Below are positions 33,370-41,438 of a stretch of DNA of 64,000 nt, piece after piece. The notes under the pieces were generated by a model, which saw nothing but the letters and a program-made list of their open reading frames with translations, was not told the origin of the DNA and ran no database searches. Source of the stretch: Bradyrhizobium sp. 1. Lineage in GTDB: Bacteria; Pseudomonadota; Alphaproteobacteria; Rhizobiales; Xanthobacteraceae. The DNA lies in the NCBI RefSeq assembly GCF_023073315.1, contig NZ_JADPJH010000034.1, forward strand, positions 124,001 through 188,000, given 5' to 3'. A program made the translations under genes and the position numbers. The first letter of the stretch is position 1. The number at the start of each line of letters is the position of its first letter.

Positions 33370-34161
33370 TCAGTTACTCACAAGCCTGATCCGAGGCTCG
33401 TGCCGCCGGCTGGCCTTGCGCACATACATGGCGGCATCGGCTTCCTCCATGGCACGGCCTGAATCGGACTGCGCTCCCAGCAGCGCGACGCCGACGGAGG
33501 CGCCCGCGGTCACGTGCTGGCCGCGAAAGACAAAGGACAATTCGTCGATCGCCTGCTCGAAGGCCGCCGCCTTCGCCTTGGCATCGGTCTCGCTGAGATT
33601 CCAGAGCAGCAGCGCGAATTCGTCGCCGCCAAGCCGGCCGACCACGTCCGAGGCGCGGATCTGCCGCGTCAGGGTCGCCGCGATCGCCTTGAGCACCTCG
33701 TCGCCGGCGGCGTGGCCGAAGGAATCGTTGATCGGCTTCAGCCGGTCGACGTCGAGCACGATCAGCGCGCCGCTGGCGCGATACCGCTTCATGTAGGCGA
33801 CGGCGCGCGTGAGCTCGCGCTCGAAGCCGCGACGGTTCGGGATCTCGAGCAGGAAATCGGTGTCGGCGGCAGCTTCCAGCTCCGCGACCCGTCGCTCCGC
33901 CGCCTTGAGCTTGCTCCGGAGACCGCGGATGGTCGCCTGGGTGTCGTCGGCGGTCGACGCTCCGCGCGGTGTCGGCATGACCGAATTCTTGACCGGATTC
34001 TTAGTCGGTCTCTTGGCCGGGCGCTTCGGGGCGGTTTTGGATCGGCTCACGCCCGCTTTTCGGCCCTTTTTGGCCTTCGCAGCGCTCGCCCTTTTTGGTT
34101 TCTTCATGGGCATCCTGCTCAATGAAGGCTTGCGGGGATTCACCAAGACAGGATAGTCCAT
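33370..34161 (-). CDS. Soluble diguanylate cyclase with histone-like N-terminal tail
   Basis: This 263-residue protein starts after AAGGAGAAGGGA. Residues 17-61 are strongly basic (KKPKRASAAKAKKGRKAG and further Lys/Ala/Pro motifs) and resemble histone-H1-like tails. A coiled-coil segment (about 75-100) leads into a GGDEF domain (about 100-255) with the active motif GGDEF and the inhibitory RASD site five residues before it. It should make c-di-GMP from GTP with product inhibition. No membrane helix or sensor domain is present, so the tail and the coiled coil are the only candidates for regulation or localisation. Confidence 0.88.
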   Translation of the reverse strand: MDYPVLVNPRKPSLSRMPMKKPKRASAAKAKKGRKAGVSRSKTAPKRPAKRPTKNPVKNSVMPTPRGASTADDTQATIRGLRSKLKAAERRVAELEAAADTDFLLEIPNRRGFERELTRAVAYMKRYRASGALIVLDVDRLKPINDSFGHAAGDEVLKAIAATLTRQIRASDVVGRLGGDEFALLLWNLSETDAKAKAAAFEQAIDELSFVFRGQHVTAGASVGVALLGAQSDSGRAMEEADAAMYVRKASRRHEPRIRLVSN

Positions 34162-34248
34162 TCCCTTCTCCTTGCCACCGCCTTGCGAGCCACCGGCCGG
34201 AACCGTTAATCTGGCCTATCCTTCTGTTTTCCGAGCACAATTGACGTC

Positions 34249-34737
34249 ATGACCGCGCCGATCGCCATCATCATGGGAAGCCAGTCTGACTGGGAGACGA
34301 TGCGGCACGCCGCCGACACGCTCGCAGCTTTGGGCGTTAGCGCAGACACCCGCATCGTTTCGGCCCACCGTACCCCTGACAGGCTGGTTGCCTTCGCCAA
34401 GGGCGCCAAGGCGGCAGGCTTCAAGGTCATCATTGCCGGCGCCGGTGGCGCTGCGCATCTGCCGGGCATGGCGGCGGCGCTGACGGAACTGCCGGTGTTC
34501 GGCGTTCCCGTCGAATCCAGGACGATGAAAGGCATCGATTCGCTCTATTCGATCGTGCAGATGCCAGCGGGCATCCCGGTCGGCACCCTCGCCATCGGCA
34601 AGGCCGGCGCCATCAACGCCGCGCTGCTGGCGGCCGCCGTGCTGGCCTTGTCCGACCCCGCTTTGTCCGATCGCCTCGCCGCCTGGCGCAAGGCACAGAC
34701 CGATGCGGTCGCCGAGCGCCCGGAGGACAAGGCGTGA
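34249..34737 (+). CDS. purE: N5-carboxyaminoimidazole ribonucleotide mutase PurE
   Basis: This 162-residue enzyme has the class I PurE motifs GSQSDW, SAHRTPDRL, AGAGGAAHLPGM and the C-terminal PAGIPVGTLAIGKAGAINAALLA. It converts N5-CAIR to CAIR in purine synthesis in the cytoplasm, as an octamer in known members. The next gene, purK, starts within the purE stop (GTGA), so the two steps are coupled in translation. Confidence 0.95.
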   Translation: MTAPIAIIMGSQSDWETMRHAADTLAALGVSADTRIVSAHRTPDRLVAFAKGAKAAGFKVIIAGAGGAAHLPGMAAALTELPVFGVPVESRTMKGIDSLYSIVQMPAGIPVGTLAIGKAGAINAALLAAAVLALSDPALSDRLAAWRKAQTDAVAERPEDKA

Positions 34738-35840
34738 CGGACGCAAAGCAGGTAAAGCTGAAGCCCGGCGACACCATCGGCATCCTCGGCGGCGGACAAC
34801 TCGGGCGGATGCTGGCGATGGCTGCGGCGCGGCTCGGCCTGCGCTGCCAGGTGTTCTCGCCCGATCCGGACTCGCCGGCCTTCGACGTCGTGCTGAACGC
34901 GACCTGCGCCGAATATGCCGACGTCGAGGCGCTCGAACTGTTCGCGAGCGACGTCGACGTCATCACCTACGAATTCGAGAACGTGCCGTCGGCAGCCGCA
35001 ATGGTGCTGGACGCGCGCCGGCCCGTGCTGCCCAACCGCAAGATCCTCGAGACCACCCAGGACCGGCTCGCCGAGAAGGATTTTGTCACCCGCATCGGCA
35101 TCGGCACCGCAGCCTATGCCGACGTCACCTCGGTCGCTTCGCTGCGCGAGGCCATCGTCAGGATCGGCCTTCCGGCCGTGCTGAAAACCCGCCGCTTCGG
35201 CTATGACGGCAAGGGCCAAGCCATCATCCGCGAGGGCGACGACATCGCCAAGGTCTGGACCAGCCTCGCCACCAAATCGGCGATCCTGGAAGCCTTCATC
35301 CCGTACGAGCGCGAGATTTCCGTAATCGCGGCGCGCTCGGCATCGGGCCAGGTCGAATGCTTCGACGTCACCGAGAACGAGCATCGCGACCACATCCTGA
35401 AGATATCCCGCGCGCCCGCGCCAATTCCGGATGCGCTCGCCGAGGAAGCCCGCAGCATCGCCGGCAAGATCGCAAGCGCGCTCGACTATGTCGGCGTGCT
35501 CGCGGTGGAGATGTTCGTGCTCGCCAATGGCAGCGGACCAAAAGTACTGGTCAACGAGATCGCCCCGCGCGTGCACAATTCCGGGCATTGGACGCTCGAC
35601 GGCGCGTCGGTCTCGCAGTTCGAGCAGCACATCCGCGCCATCGCCGGCTGGCCGCTCGGCAAGCCGGTGCGCCACGGCGAAATCGTCACCATGACCAATC
35701 TGATCGGCGACGAGATCAACGATTACGAGAAATGGCTGACCGTCCCGGGTGCCACGGTGCATCTCTACGGCAAGGGCGCGCCACGCCCCGGCCGCAAGAT
35801 GGGCCACGTCACTGAAGTCAGGCCGACCAAGGCCAAGTAG
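34734..35840 (+). CDS. purK: N5-carboxyaminoimidazole ribonucleotide synthase PurK
   Basis: This 368-residue ATP-grasp enzyme has the PurK opening GILGGGQLGRMLAMAAARLG, the ATP-grasp core KTRRFGYDGKGQAII and the C-terminal NEIAPRVHNSGHWT. It uses ATP and bicarbonate to carboxylate AIR, giving the substrate of PurE. It starts with GTG 34734 overlapping the purE stop by 4 bp. A good intrinsic terminator follows 2 bp after the stop. Confidence 0.95.
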   Translation: MTDAKQVKLKPGDTIGILGGGQLGRMLAMAAARLGLRCQVFSPDPDSPAFDVVLNATCAEYADVEALELFASDVDVITYEFENVPSAAAMVLDARRPVLPNRKILETTQDRLAEKDFVTRIGIGTAAYADVTSVASLREAIVRIGLPAVLKTRRFGYDGKGQAIIREGDDIAKVWTSLATKSAILEAFIPYEREISVIAARSASGQVECFDVTENEHRDHILKISRAPAPIPDALAEEARSIAGKIASALDYVGVLAVEMFVLANGSGPKVLVNEIAPRVHNSGHWTLDGASVSQFEQHIRAIAGWPLGKPVRHGEIVTMTNLIGDEINDYEKWLTVPGATVHLYGKGAPRPGRKMGHVTEVRPTKAK

Positions 35841-35841
35841 T

Positions 35842-35874
35842 GGGACCGCAGCGAATGCTGCGATCCCGTTTTTT
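35842..35874 (+). terminator. Intrinsic terminator of purEK
   Basis: The stem GGGACCGCAGC pairs with GCTGCGATCCC with one C-A mismatch around a 4-nt loop, and GTTTTTT follows. It starts right after the purK stop. The convergent aquaporin gene ends at 35877, so both transcripts may end here. Confidence 0.85.
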
Positions 35875-35876
35875 GG

Positions 35877-36599
35877 TCAGGCCGTCTTTGCGCCAGCGAC
35901 GACGCCTGAGGGCTCTTCGCTGAGCCAGCGATAGACCACCCCGCCCAGCGCGCCGCCGATCAGCGGTGCGACCCAGAACAGCCAGAGCTGCGCCATGGCC
36001 CAGCCGCCGACGAACAGCGCGGGACCGGTGCTGCGCGCCGGGTTCACCGACGTGTTGGTGACGGGGATGCTGACGAGATGAATCATCACCAGCGCGAGCC
36101 CGATCGCGAGCGGTGCGAATCCAGCGGGTGCACGGCCGTGGGTGGCGCCCATGATGACGAACAGGAACATCATGGTCATCACCACCTCGGTGACGAAGCA
36201 GGCGACAAGGCTGTACTGCCCCGGCGAATGCGCATCGTACCCGTTCGACGCGAAGCCCTTGGTGATGTCGAAGCCGGGGGCACCGCTGGCGATGATGTAG
36301 AGCAGTTCGGCGGCGACGATCGCGCCGCAGACCTGCGCGATCACGTAAGGCAGGATCTGGCCGACCGGAAAGCGCCCGCCGGCGGCAAGGCCGACCGTGA
36401 CGGCCGGATTGAGATGACAGCCCGAGATGTGACCGATCGCATAGGCCATGGTGACCACGCTCAATCCGAAGGCCAGGGACACGCCGACCAGGCCGATCCC
36501 GACTTGCGGGAAACCGGCCGCGATCACCGCGCTGCCGCAGCCTGCGAATGTGAGCCAGAACGTGCCGATGGCCTCCGCGACGTATTTCTTCATGTCCAT
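35877..36599 (-). CDS. aqpZ: Aquaporin Z-like water channel
   Basis: This 240-residue protein starts at ATG 36599 after GGGGAGACACGAC; an upstream open extension is not preceded by any signal. It has six membrane helices and two NPA boxes (HLNPAVTVG and SVNPARSTG), with the selectivity residues expected for AqpZ-like water channels. It moves water, perhaps also small solutes, across the inner membrane. It is divergent from rpsU by 262 bp. Confidence 0.92.
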   Translation of the reverse strand: MDMKKYVAEAIGTFWLTFAGCGSAVIAAGFPQVGIGLVGVSLAFGLSVVTMAYAIGHISGCHLNPAVTVGLAAGGRFPVGQILPYVIAQVCGAIVAAELLYIIASGAPGFDITKGFASNGYDAHSPGQYSLVACFVTEVVMTMMFLFVIMGATHGRAPAGFAPLAIGLALVMIHLVSIPVTNTSVNPARSTGPALFVGGWAMAQLWLFWVAPLIGGALGGVVYRWLSEEPSGVVAGAKTA

Positions 36600-36861
36600 G
36601 TCGTGTCTCCCCTGATTTCCAGAATCTCCGAATCTACTTCCGGAGAACGGCCCGCCTTTTGGCGCCAAACCACCCAAATTGCGAGCCTCCGGCGAGTTTT
36701 CGCCCCATTTAATGGCGTAACTTGGCCCGAAAAGCCGCCTCACAGGTGGACATGTCGGGTTTTGTCTGATACATCCGCGCCCTCAAGGTTAAGGGCCGGG
36801 CGTTTAGCCATCCCCTTAGACTTACCAGAATTCAAATCCGATCCACTGAAGAGGATGCCGC

Positions 36862-37176
36862 GTGCAGGTTCTCGTTCGCGATAACAATGTCGACCAAGCC
36901 CTCAAGGCGCTGAAGAAGAAGATGCAGCGTGAGGGTATTTTCCGCGAGATGAAGCTCCGCGGCCACTACGAGAAGCCCTCTGAGAAGAAGGCCCGCGAAA
37001 AGGCCGAAGCCGTGCGCCGCGCGCGCAAGCTGGCCCGCAAGAAGTTGCAGCGTGAAGGCCTGCTGCCGATGAAGCCGAAGCCGGTGTTCGGTGCTGGTCC
37101 CGGTGGTGATCGCGGCGGTCGTGGCGGCCCGGGTGCGGGTGCGGGCGCAGGTGCAGGTCCGCGCGGACCGCGCTGA
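36862..37176 (+). CDS. rpsU: 30S ribosomal protein S21 with Gly/Arg-rich tail
   Basis: The first 70 or so residues match S21: VLVRDNNVDQALKALKKKMQREG and the Arg/Lys-rich helix that binds 16S rRNA near the anti-Shine-Dalgarno. It starts with GTG 36862 after GAAGAGGATGCC. The final 30 or so residues are an unusual Gly/Arg/Ala tail (GGDRGGRGGPGAGAGAGAG), making 104 residues where most S21 have about 70. Longer S21 forms are seen in rhizobia. A strong terminator follows. Confidence 0.93.
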   Translation: MQVLVRDNNVDQALKALKKKMQREGIFREMKLRGHYEKPSEKKAREKAEAVRRARKLARKKLQREGLLPMKPKPVFGAGPGGDRGGRGGPGAGAGAGAGPRGPR

Positions 37177-37209
37177 TTTTGCCAAAGCTGCACAACTGAG
37201 TTTTCGATG

Positions 37210-37240
37210 ACGCGGGCCCCTGGCCCGCGTTATTGTTTTG
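37210..37240 (+). terminator. Intrinsic terminator of rpsU
   Basis: The stem ACGCGGGCC (37210-37218) and GGCCCGCGT (37222-37230) with a 3-nt loop is followed by TATTGTTTTGT. It lies 34 bp after the rpsU stop. Confidence 0.85.
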
Positions 37241-37279
37241 TGAGCGGTGCCTTTCTGGGACGGGGCACTACCATGCGGC

Positions 37280-37402
37280 CTAAAGCGCGATGAGATTGGG
37301 TTGAGACGTCATCGCACTTTAGTTTGTTGTTTGAGCATGATCTTTTCAGAAAACCGCTGCACACTTTTCGCCAACGCGGTCCTTCGGATCCGGATCATGC
37401 TC
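37280..37402. repeat. Composite palindromic repeat, copy 2
   Basis: The left part pairs CTAAAGCGCGATGA (37280-37293) with TCATCGCACTTTAG (37309-37322), one mismatch. The right part pairs GAGCATGATC (37333-37342) with GATCATGCTC (37393-37402) around TTTCAGAAAACCGCTGCACAC-like sequence. Order and parts match 33018-33097, although this copy is longer inside. It ends 19 bp before the TPR gene. Confidence 0.8.
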
Positions 37403-37421
37403 TAGCGCGAGCGAACCGTAG

Positions 37422-38072
37422 ATGGCCTCCCCTTTCCCCGAGCGCGGCTTGGCGCGGCTGCGCCAGATCTGGCAACAGCCTTTCGCCCTGGCTTTGATGG
37501 GGATTGCACTCTGCGGCTGCTCCTTCGACCTGGGATCGTTGATGCCGGAGAAGGACAAGCCGCAGGAAGCGCCCAAGGCGGCCGCAGCCCCGGAGAGCGC
37601 GGTCAGCGCCGGCAGCGTCGCCGAAGCCCAGGCCCACACCGCAAAGGCCCAGGCTCTCGCCAAGTCAGGTGAAACGGCCTCAGCGCTGGACGAGTTCAAT
37701 CGCGCCGTTGCGCTCGATCCCTACAATGCACAGGCGCTCTATGGTCGCGGCCTGATCTATCAAGGCAACAACGAGCACGATTTCGCGGTCGCCGATTTCA
37801 GCGCCGCCAACGGACTCAATCCACAAAAGGCCGAGCCGCTGCTCGGCCGCGCCATCAGCTATCTCGCCCTCGGCAAGGTCAAGGAAGCGGCGGCCGATCT
37901 CGACGAAGCCTCCGAGGCCGATCCGCACAGTGCTCAGGTCTGGACCGCGCGGGGACAGGTCTATGAGCGGCTGGGCGACAAGGCCAAGGCGGCCGCGTCC
38001 TACAACAAGGCTGTCGCTCTTCGTCCACGCGACGATGCCGCCCGCAGCGGCCTCGCCCGCGTCGGCGGCTGA
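37422..38072 (+). CDS. TPR-repeat lipoprotein
   Basis: This 216-residue protein has a leader with a lipobox-like LCGC at 30-33 (lipidated Cys33) and a Pro/Ala linker. It then has three or four tetratricopeptide repeats (about 75-210), for example ALDEFNRAVALDPYNAQALYGRGLIYQ. TPR lipoproteins hold protein partners at a membrane surface; NlpI- and Pal-associated proteins are analogues, but a specific role is not supported. It sits 19 bp downstream of a dispersed repeat and its end is 17 bp from a convergent gene. Confidence 0.8.
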   Translation: MASPFPERGLARLRQIWQQPFALALMGIALCGCSFDLGSLMPEKDKPQEAPKAAAAPESAVSAGSVAEAQAHTAKAQALAKSGETASALDEFNRAVALDPYNAQALYGRGLIYQGNNEHDFAVADFSAANGLNPQKAEPLLGRAISYLALGKVKEAAADLDEASEADPHSAQVWTARGQVYERLGDKAKAAASYNKAVALRPRDDAARSGLARVGG

Positions 38073-38088
38073 CAGCGTAGATACCGCC

Positions 38089-39054
38089 TTAATCGGGGGT
38101 GGAGCCCTTCGGCAGGACGGAGTGGAACATCGACTTCATGCCCGACAGCATCTCGTCGGCGACATTGGTTTTCTTCGGCCGCGGCATGGCTGCGCCAGCA
38201 TCGGCACGCAGATCGAGCGGCGGCGCGATCATCGGCACGGGAATGTCAGCCGGAGGCGTGATCCGATTCGGGTCGTCGTTGCCGACCGAGGCCGTGTAGG
38301 GCGGCGACGAACCGCTATTGCCGTAGGCCTCGGGTGAGGGCGTGGACACCGTGATCGGCGGCGGCAGCGGACGGACCATGGACGGCTCGGTCGTGACGAC
38401 GCGCGGGGCCTCCGGGATGCGGGCGGCTTCGCGCATCGCGGGCTCGGGGGTCCGCTCGGCCGGCTTGGTCTCGGCGGATTTGGCTTCGGCTGCCTTTGCT
38501 TCAGCAGCCTTTTCGGCCGCTTTGGCCTCAGCAGCCTTTTCAGCCGCCTTGGTCTCAGCAGATTTGCCCTCAGGCGATTTGCGCAGGCGCTCGATGGCGG
38601 CACGCGCCAGATCGTTGGCGTCGGGGGTCGCGATCGGGGATGCAGCAGCCGGCGCCGAATTGGCCTCCACCACTGGAGCGGTGGCCGCCGGAGCAGACTT
38701 CGCGGCCGCCTTCTCACGCGCCGGGGAGCGGCCGTGGGAGGTGTCGGAGGGAGCAACGTCCGCAGCCTTGGTGTCTGCAGTTTTGGTCTCGGACTTGTCG
38801 GCAGGCTTCTCGACCGCCGCCTTCTCGGTCACGTTCTTCTCTGAGACGCCCTTGGCCTTGACGCCGGGAGCGGGGAGGCTGGCGGTGTCGGCAGGCTTGC
38901 CATCCTTGCCGGCCTCGGCAGGTGCAGTGATGGCCGCAGGGGTATCAGCCGCCGGCTTGGCGTTGATGTAGTGGTTAACGATGTAAGCCCCGATGATCGT
39001 TGCGAGCACCGAGGGTAAGATATCCATCGAGATTTTAGCGAGGTATTTCAGCAT
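38089..39054 (-). CDS. Membrane-anchored low-complexity hypothetical protein
   Basis: I do not recognise a family for this 321-residue protein. A single membrane helix (about 11-27, LPSVLATIIGAYIVNHYI) anchors it. Most of the rest is Ala/Lys/Glu/Pro-rich, with the repeated units KAAEAKAAEKAAEAKAAE near 170-190 that should form a long charged helix, then a proline-rich stretch. The last 25 residues (NVADEMLSGMKSMFHSVLP) may be a short helical domain. Such proteins often span the periplasm, but orientation is not certain. It is the third protein in this region dominated by simple sequence. Confidence 0.7.
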   Translation of the reverse strand: MLKYLAKISMDILPSVLATIIGAYIVNHYINAKPAADTPAAITAPAEAGKDGKPADTASLPAPGVKAKGVSEKNVTEKAAVEKPADKSETKTADTKAADVAPSDTSHGRSPAREKAAAKSAPAATAPVVEANSAPAAASPIATPDANDLARAAIERLRKSPEGKSAETKAAEKAAEAKAAEKAAEAKAAEAKSAETKPAERTPEPAMREAARIPEAPRVVTTEPSMVRPLPPPITVSTPSPEAYGNSGSSPPYTASVGNDDPNRITPPADIPVPMIAPPLDLRADAGAAMPRPKKTNVADEMLSGMKSMFHSVLPKGSTPD

Positions 39055-39147
39055 TTCTCGGCCACTCCCCGCGCGATCAGATGCGGGAACTTTGGGGCAT
39101 TGTAAGGGATCAACTGCGACGGATCGATGGCAAAGGTTACGGGTGCC

Positions 39148-39432
39148 TTACGGCTTCAGCTCGATCTCAAGGAACACGATCTCGGTTGAGGTTTCGTTAA
39201 GTACGTCATGTTGGACGCCGGTCTTGCGAAAGTAGGATTTTCCGGCCGCGAGCTGCGCCTTCGAACGCTCCCCATTCGGCGCCACGATGGTCATCTCGCC
39301 GGCCACGACGGGAACGATCACGTAGTCCATCCCGTGGGTGTGATGCCCGGTCGCGCTGCCCGGCGGTAGCCGCCATTCGGTCACCCGGACCTCTTCGTTG
39401 TCGATCTGGACCTCGGACTTGGCGGCAAGCAT
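39148..39432 (-). CDS. Small cupin-fold protein
   Basis: This 94-residue protein starts at ATG 39432 after AGGGGAGTTCCG. It has cupin motif 1 (TGHHTHGMDYVIVPVVAGE, with His-His-His and Glu) and a motif 2-like KSYFRKTGVQHDVLNE with a further His. These residues bind a metal in many cupins. The substrate is unknown; single-domain cupins may be isomerases, dioxygenases or sensors. It starts 26 bp after chaA stops on the same strand, so it may be co-transcribed with it. Confidence 0.85.
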   Translation of the reverse strand: MLAAKSEVQIDNEEVRVTEWRLPPGSATGHHTHGMDYVIVPVVAGEMTIVAPNGERSKAQLAAGKSYFRKTGVQHDVLNETSTEIVFLEIELKP

Positions 39433-39457
39433 CGGAACTCCCCTGGGACGTGTCGCT

Positions 39458-40555
39458 TCAGGGCACGAACACCATGAACACGTAGACTGCAAATACCACC
39501 ATATGGACCAGTCCGAACAGGACATTGGTCCTGCCCGTGCCGAAGGTCAGCATGCTCAGCAAGAATGTCAGGAACAGCAACGCGGTGTTCGCCGGGTTCA
39601 AGCCCAGCACCAGCGGCTGGTCCAGCACATAGGTGGCGAGCCCGACCGCCGGGATGGTCAAGCCGATGGTTGCGAGGGATGACCCGAGCGCCAGATTGAT
39701 GCTCTTCTGGAGATCGTTCTTGCGGGCCGCCGCAACCGCGGCGACGCCTTCCGGCATCAGGATCAGAAGCGCGACCAGGAGGCCGGCAAACGCCGGCGGG
39801 GCACCGATCCTGTCGGCGACGGCGTCGACGACCAGCGAGAACTTCTTGGCGAGGAGAACGACGGCCAGCAGCGAGATCAGCAGCAGCGCGATGCTGAGCA
39901 CCAGCATCTTGCCCGACAGGTGTGCCTCCCCGCCCTCGCCCTCCGCCCTCTCGTGGACGAAGTAATCCTTGTGCAGGACGGTCTGGGTATAGAGAAACAC
40001 GCCATACAGCACGATCGTGACGACATCGACAAAGCCGAGCTGGATCGTCGAATAGACCGGGCCGGGTGTTGTCAGCGTGTAATTGGGCATGATCAGTGTG
40101 ATGGTCGCCAGCGCGATCAGCCCGCTGAGATAGACGTTGGCGCCCGAGACCTGAAAGCCCTGCTCGCGGTAACGAAGCCCGCCGATGAAGACGCAGAGGC
40201 CGACCAGGCCGTTGCAGACGATCATCACGACCGCGAACACGGTGTCGCGCGCGAGTTCCGGCGCCGGCTTGTCGCCCAGCATGATCGTGGTGATCAGCGC
40301 GACCTCGATGATGGTGACCGCCAGCGTCAGCAGCAGCGTGCCGTAGGGCTCGCCGATCCGCTCCGCGATCACCTCGGAATGATGAACGGCCGCGAACACA
40401 GTCCCGAACAGGATCACCAGCAGGACGATCGCAAACAAGCCGCCGCCGGCCGTCAGTGTAAAGCCGTAGCCGGTCGCGGTGACGATCAGGAACAGCAGCA
40501 CCGCCAGAGCGGGGAAGATCCAGGACGACCTCGGCATCGGTCCGTGCGCGCTCAT
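39458..40555 (-). CDS. chaA: Calcium/cation:proton antiporter ChaA
   Basis: This 365-residue protein has about eleven membrane helices and the duplicated CaCA repeats: HHSEVIAERIGEPYGTLLLTLAVTIIEVALI in the first half and LLILMPEGVAAVAAARKNDLQKSINLALGSSLATIGLTIPAVGL in the second, each with the key acidic residue. It exchanges Ca2+, Na+ or K+ for protons at the inner membrane. ChaA-type length and the spaced halves fit. A cupin gene lies downstream on the same strand. Confidence 0.92.
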   Translation of the reverse strand: MSAHGPMPRSSWIFPALAVLLFLIVTATGYGFTLTAGGGLFAIVLLVILFGTVFAAVHHSEVIAERIGEPYGTLLLTLAVTIIEVALITTIMLGDKPAPELARDTVFAVVMIVCNGLVGLCVFIGGLRYREQGFQVSGANVYLSGLIALATITLIMPNYTLTTPGPVYSTIQLGFVDVVTIVLYGVFLYTQTVLHKDYFVHERAEGEGGEAHLSGKMLVLSIALLLISLLAVVLLAKKFSLVVDAVADRIGAPPAFAGLLVALLILMPEGVAAVAAARKNDLQKSINLALGSSLATIGLTIPAVGLATYVLDQPLVLGLNPANTALLFLTFLLSMLTFGTGRTNVLFGLVHMVVFAVYVFMVFVP

Positions 40556-40615
40556 GCAGACGATTCCTTCAAATGGGGGATCGATTATGCGCGAGAAGAT
40601 CGCGCCCGTCAGCCC

Positions 40616-41416
40616 TCAGGACCCATTGATGAAGTTTCGCGCGGTCTCCAAAGCCCCGAAATCATCGAGATTTTCGTGGCCTCCCCCGGGAAACCGCACC
40701 AGCTTCTTCGGTTCGTGCGCAAGAGCAAACAGGCGTTCGCCGAACGTGATGGGAATAGCCGGATCATTCGTGCCGTGCATGATCAGCAACGGCACCGTGA
40801 CGCGGGCGATTCGCTCGTCGGAGTGAAACTGGTCGCGCATCAGGAGGCGAATCGGAATGAAGCGAAAGAGCGAAGCGGCAACGTCGACCGTCGACGTGTA
40901 GGGAGCTTCCAGAATCAATTTTCCGACCGGATGCTCGGATGCGACCGCAACAGCAACGCCGGTGCCGAGCGAGAATCCCCAGGCGACGATGCGCTGTGCG
41001 TCGTAGCGTTCTGTCGCAAAGGCGTAGGCGGCTGCCGCGTCCTGCAACAGGCCCTGCTCGCTCGGCGCGCCGGTCGAGCCGGCGTAGCCGCGATAGGACA
41101 GCGCGACGAGGCCCGTGCCGTCGGCCGTGATACCTTTGAAGCGGCTGACGCGCCCTGCAAGGAAGTCGCCATTGCCCGGAAAGAACAGGACAACAGAACG
41201 CCCAGGCTTTGGCGCCACGTGCCAGACGATGACCTTCTCGCCGTCGGATGTGGTGAGGACGTGCTCTTCAGCCTGCGGAAATCCCGCGGCGGCGGGCGCG
41301 GTGCGCTCGGTGGTCGGGATCGGAAACAGCATGGCACGCTGCTTCACGAAAAGCAGGACGAGACCCGCGCAATAGCCGGCGGCAACGACGATGGCGATCC
41401 ATTTCAGGAATGTCAT
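40616..41416 (-). CDS. Membrane-anchored alpha/beta hydrolase (BEM46-like)
   Basis: This 266-residue protein has an N-terminal membrane helix (about 5-24) followed by an alpha/beta hydrolase fold. The nucleophile elbow is GFSLGT, the acid is in HGTNDPAIP and the catalytic His in GGGHENL. The phrases SYRGYAGSTGAPSEQGL and VVLFFPGNGD are typical of the BEM46/serine aminopeptidase S33 set. An esterase or lipase activity is likely, substrate unknown. It lies between chaA and the pnt genes, all on the minus strand, with gaps of 22 to 60 bp. Confidence 0.88.
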   Translation of the reverse strand: MTFLKWIAIVVAAGYCAGLVLLFVKQRAMLFPIPTTERTAPAAAGFPQAEEHVLTTSDGEKVIVWHVAPKPGRSVVLFFPGNGDFLAGRVSRFKGITADGTGLVALSYRGYAGSTGAPSEQGLLQDAAAAYAFATERYDAQRIVAWGFSLGTGVAVAVASEHPVGKLILEAPYTSTVDVAASLFRFIPIRLLMRDQFHSDERIARVTVPLLIMHGTNDPAIPITFGERLFALAHEPKKLVRFPGGGHENLDDFGALETARNFINGS

Positions 41417-41438
41417 CGCTATCGCCGGCTCTCCGGCG

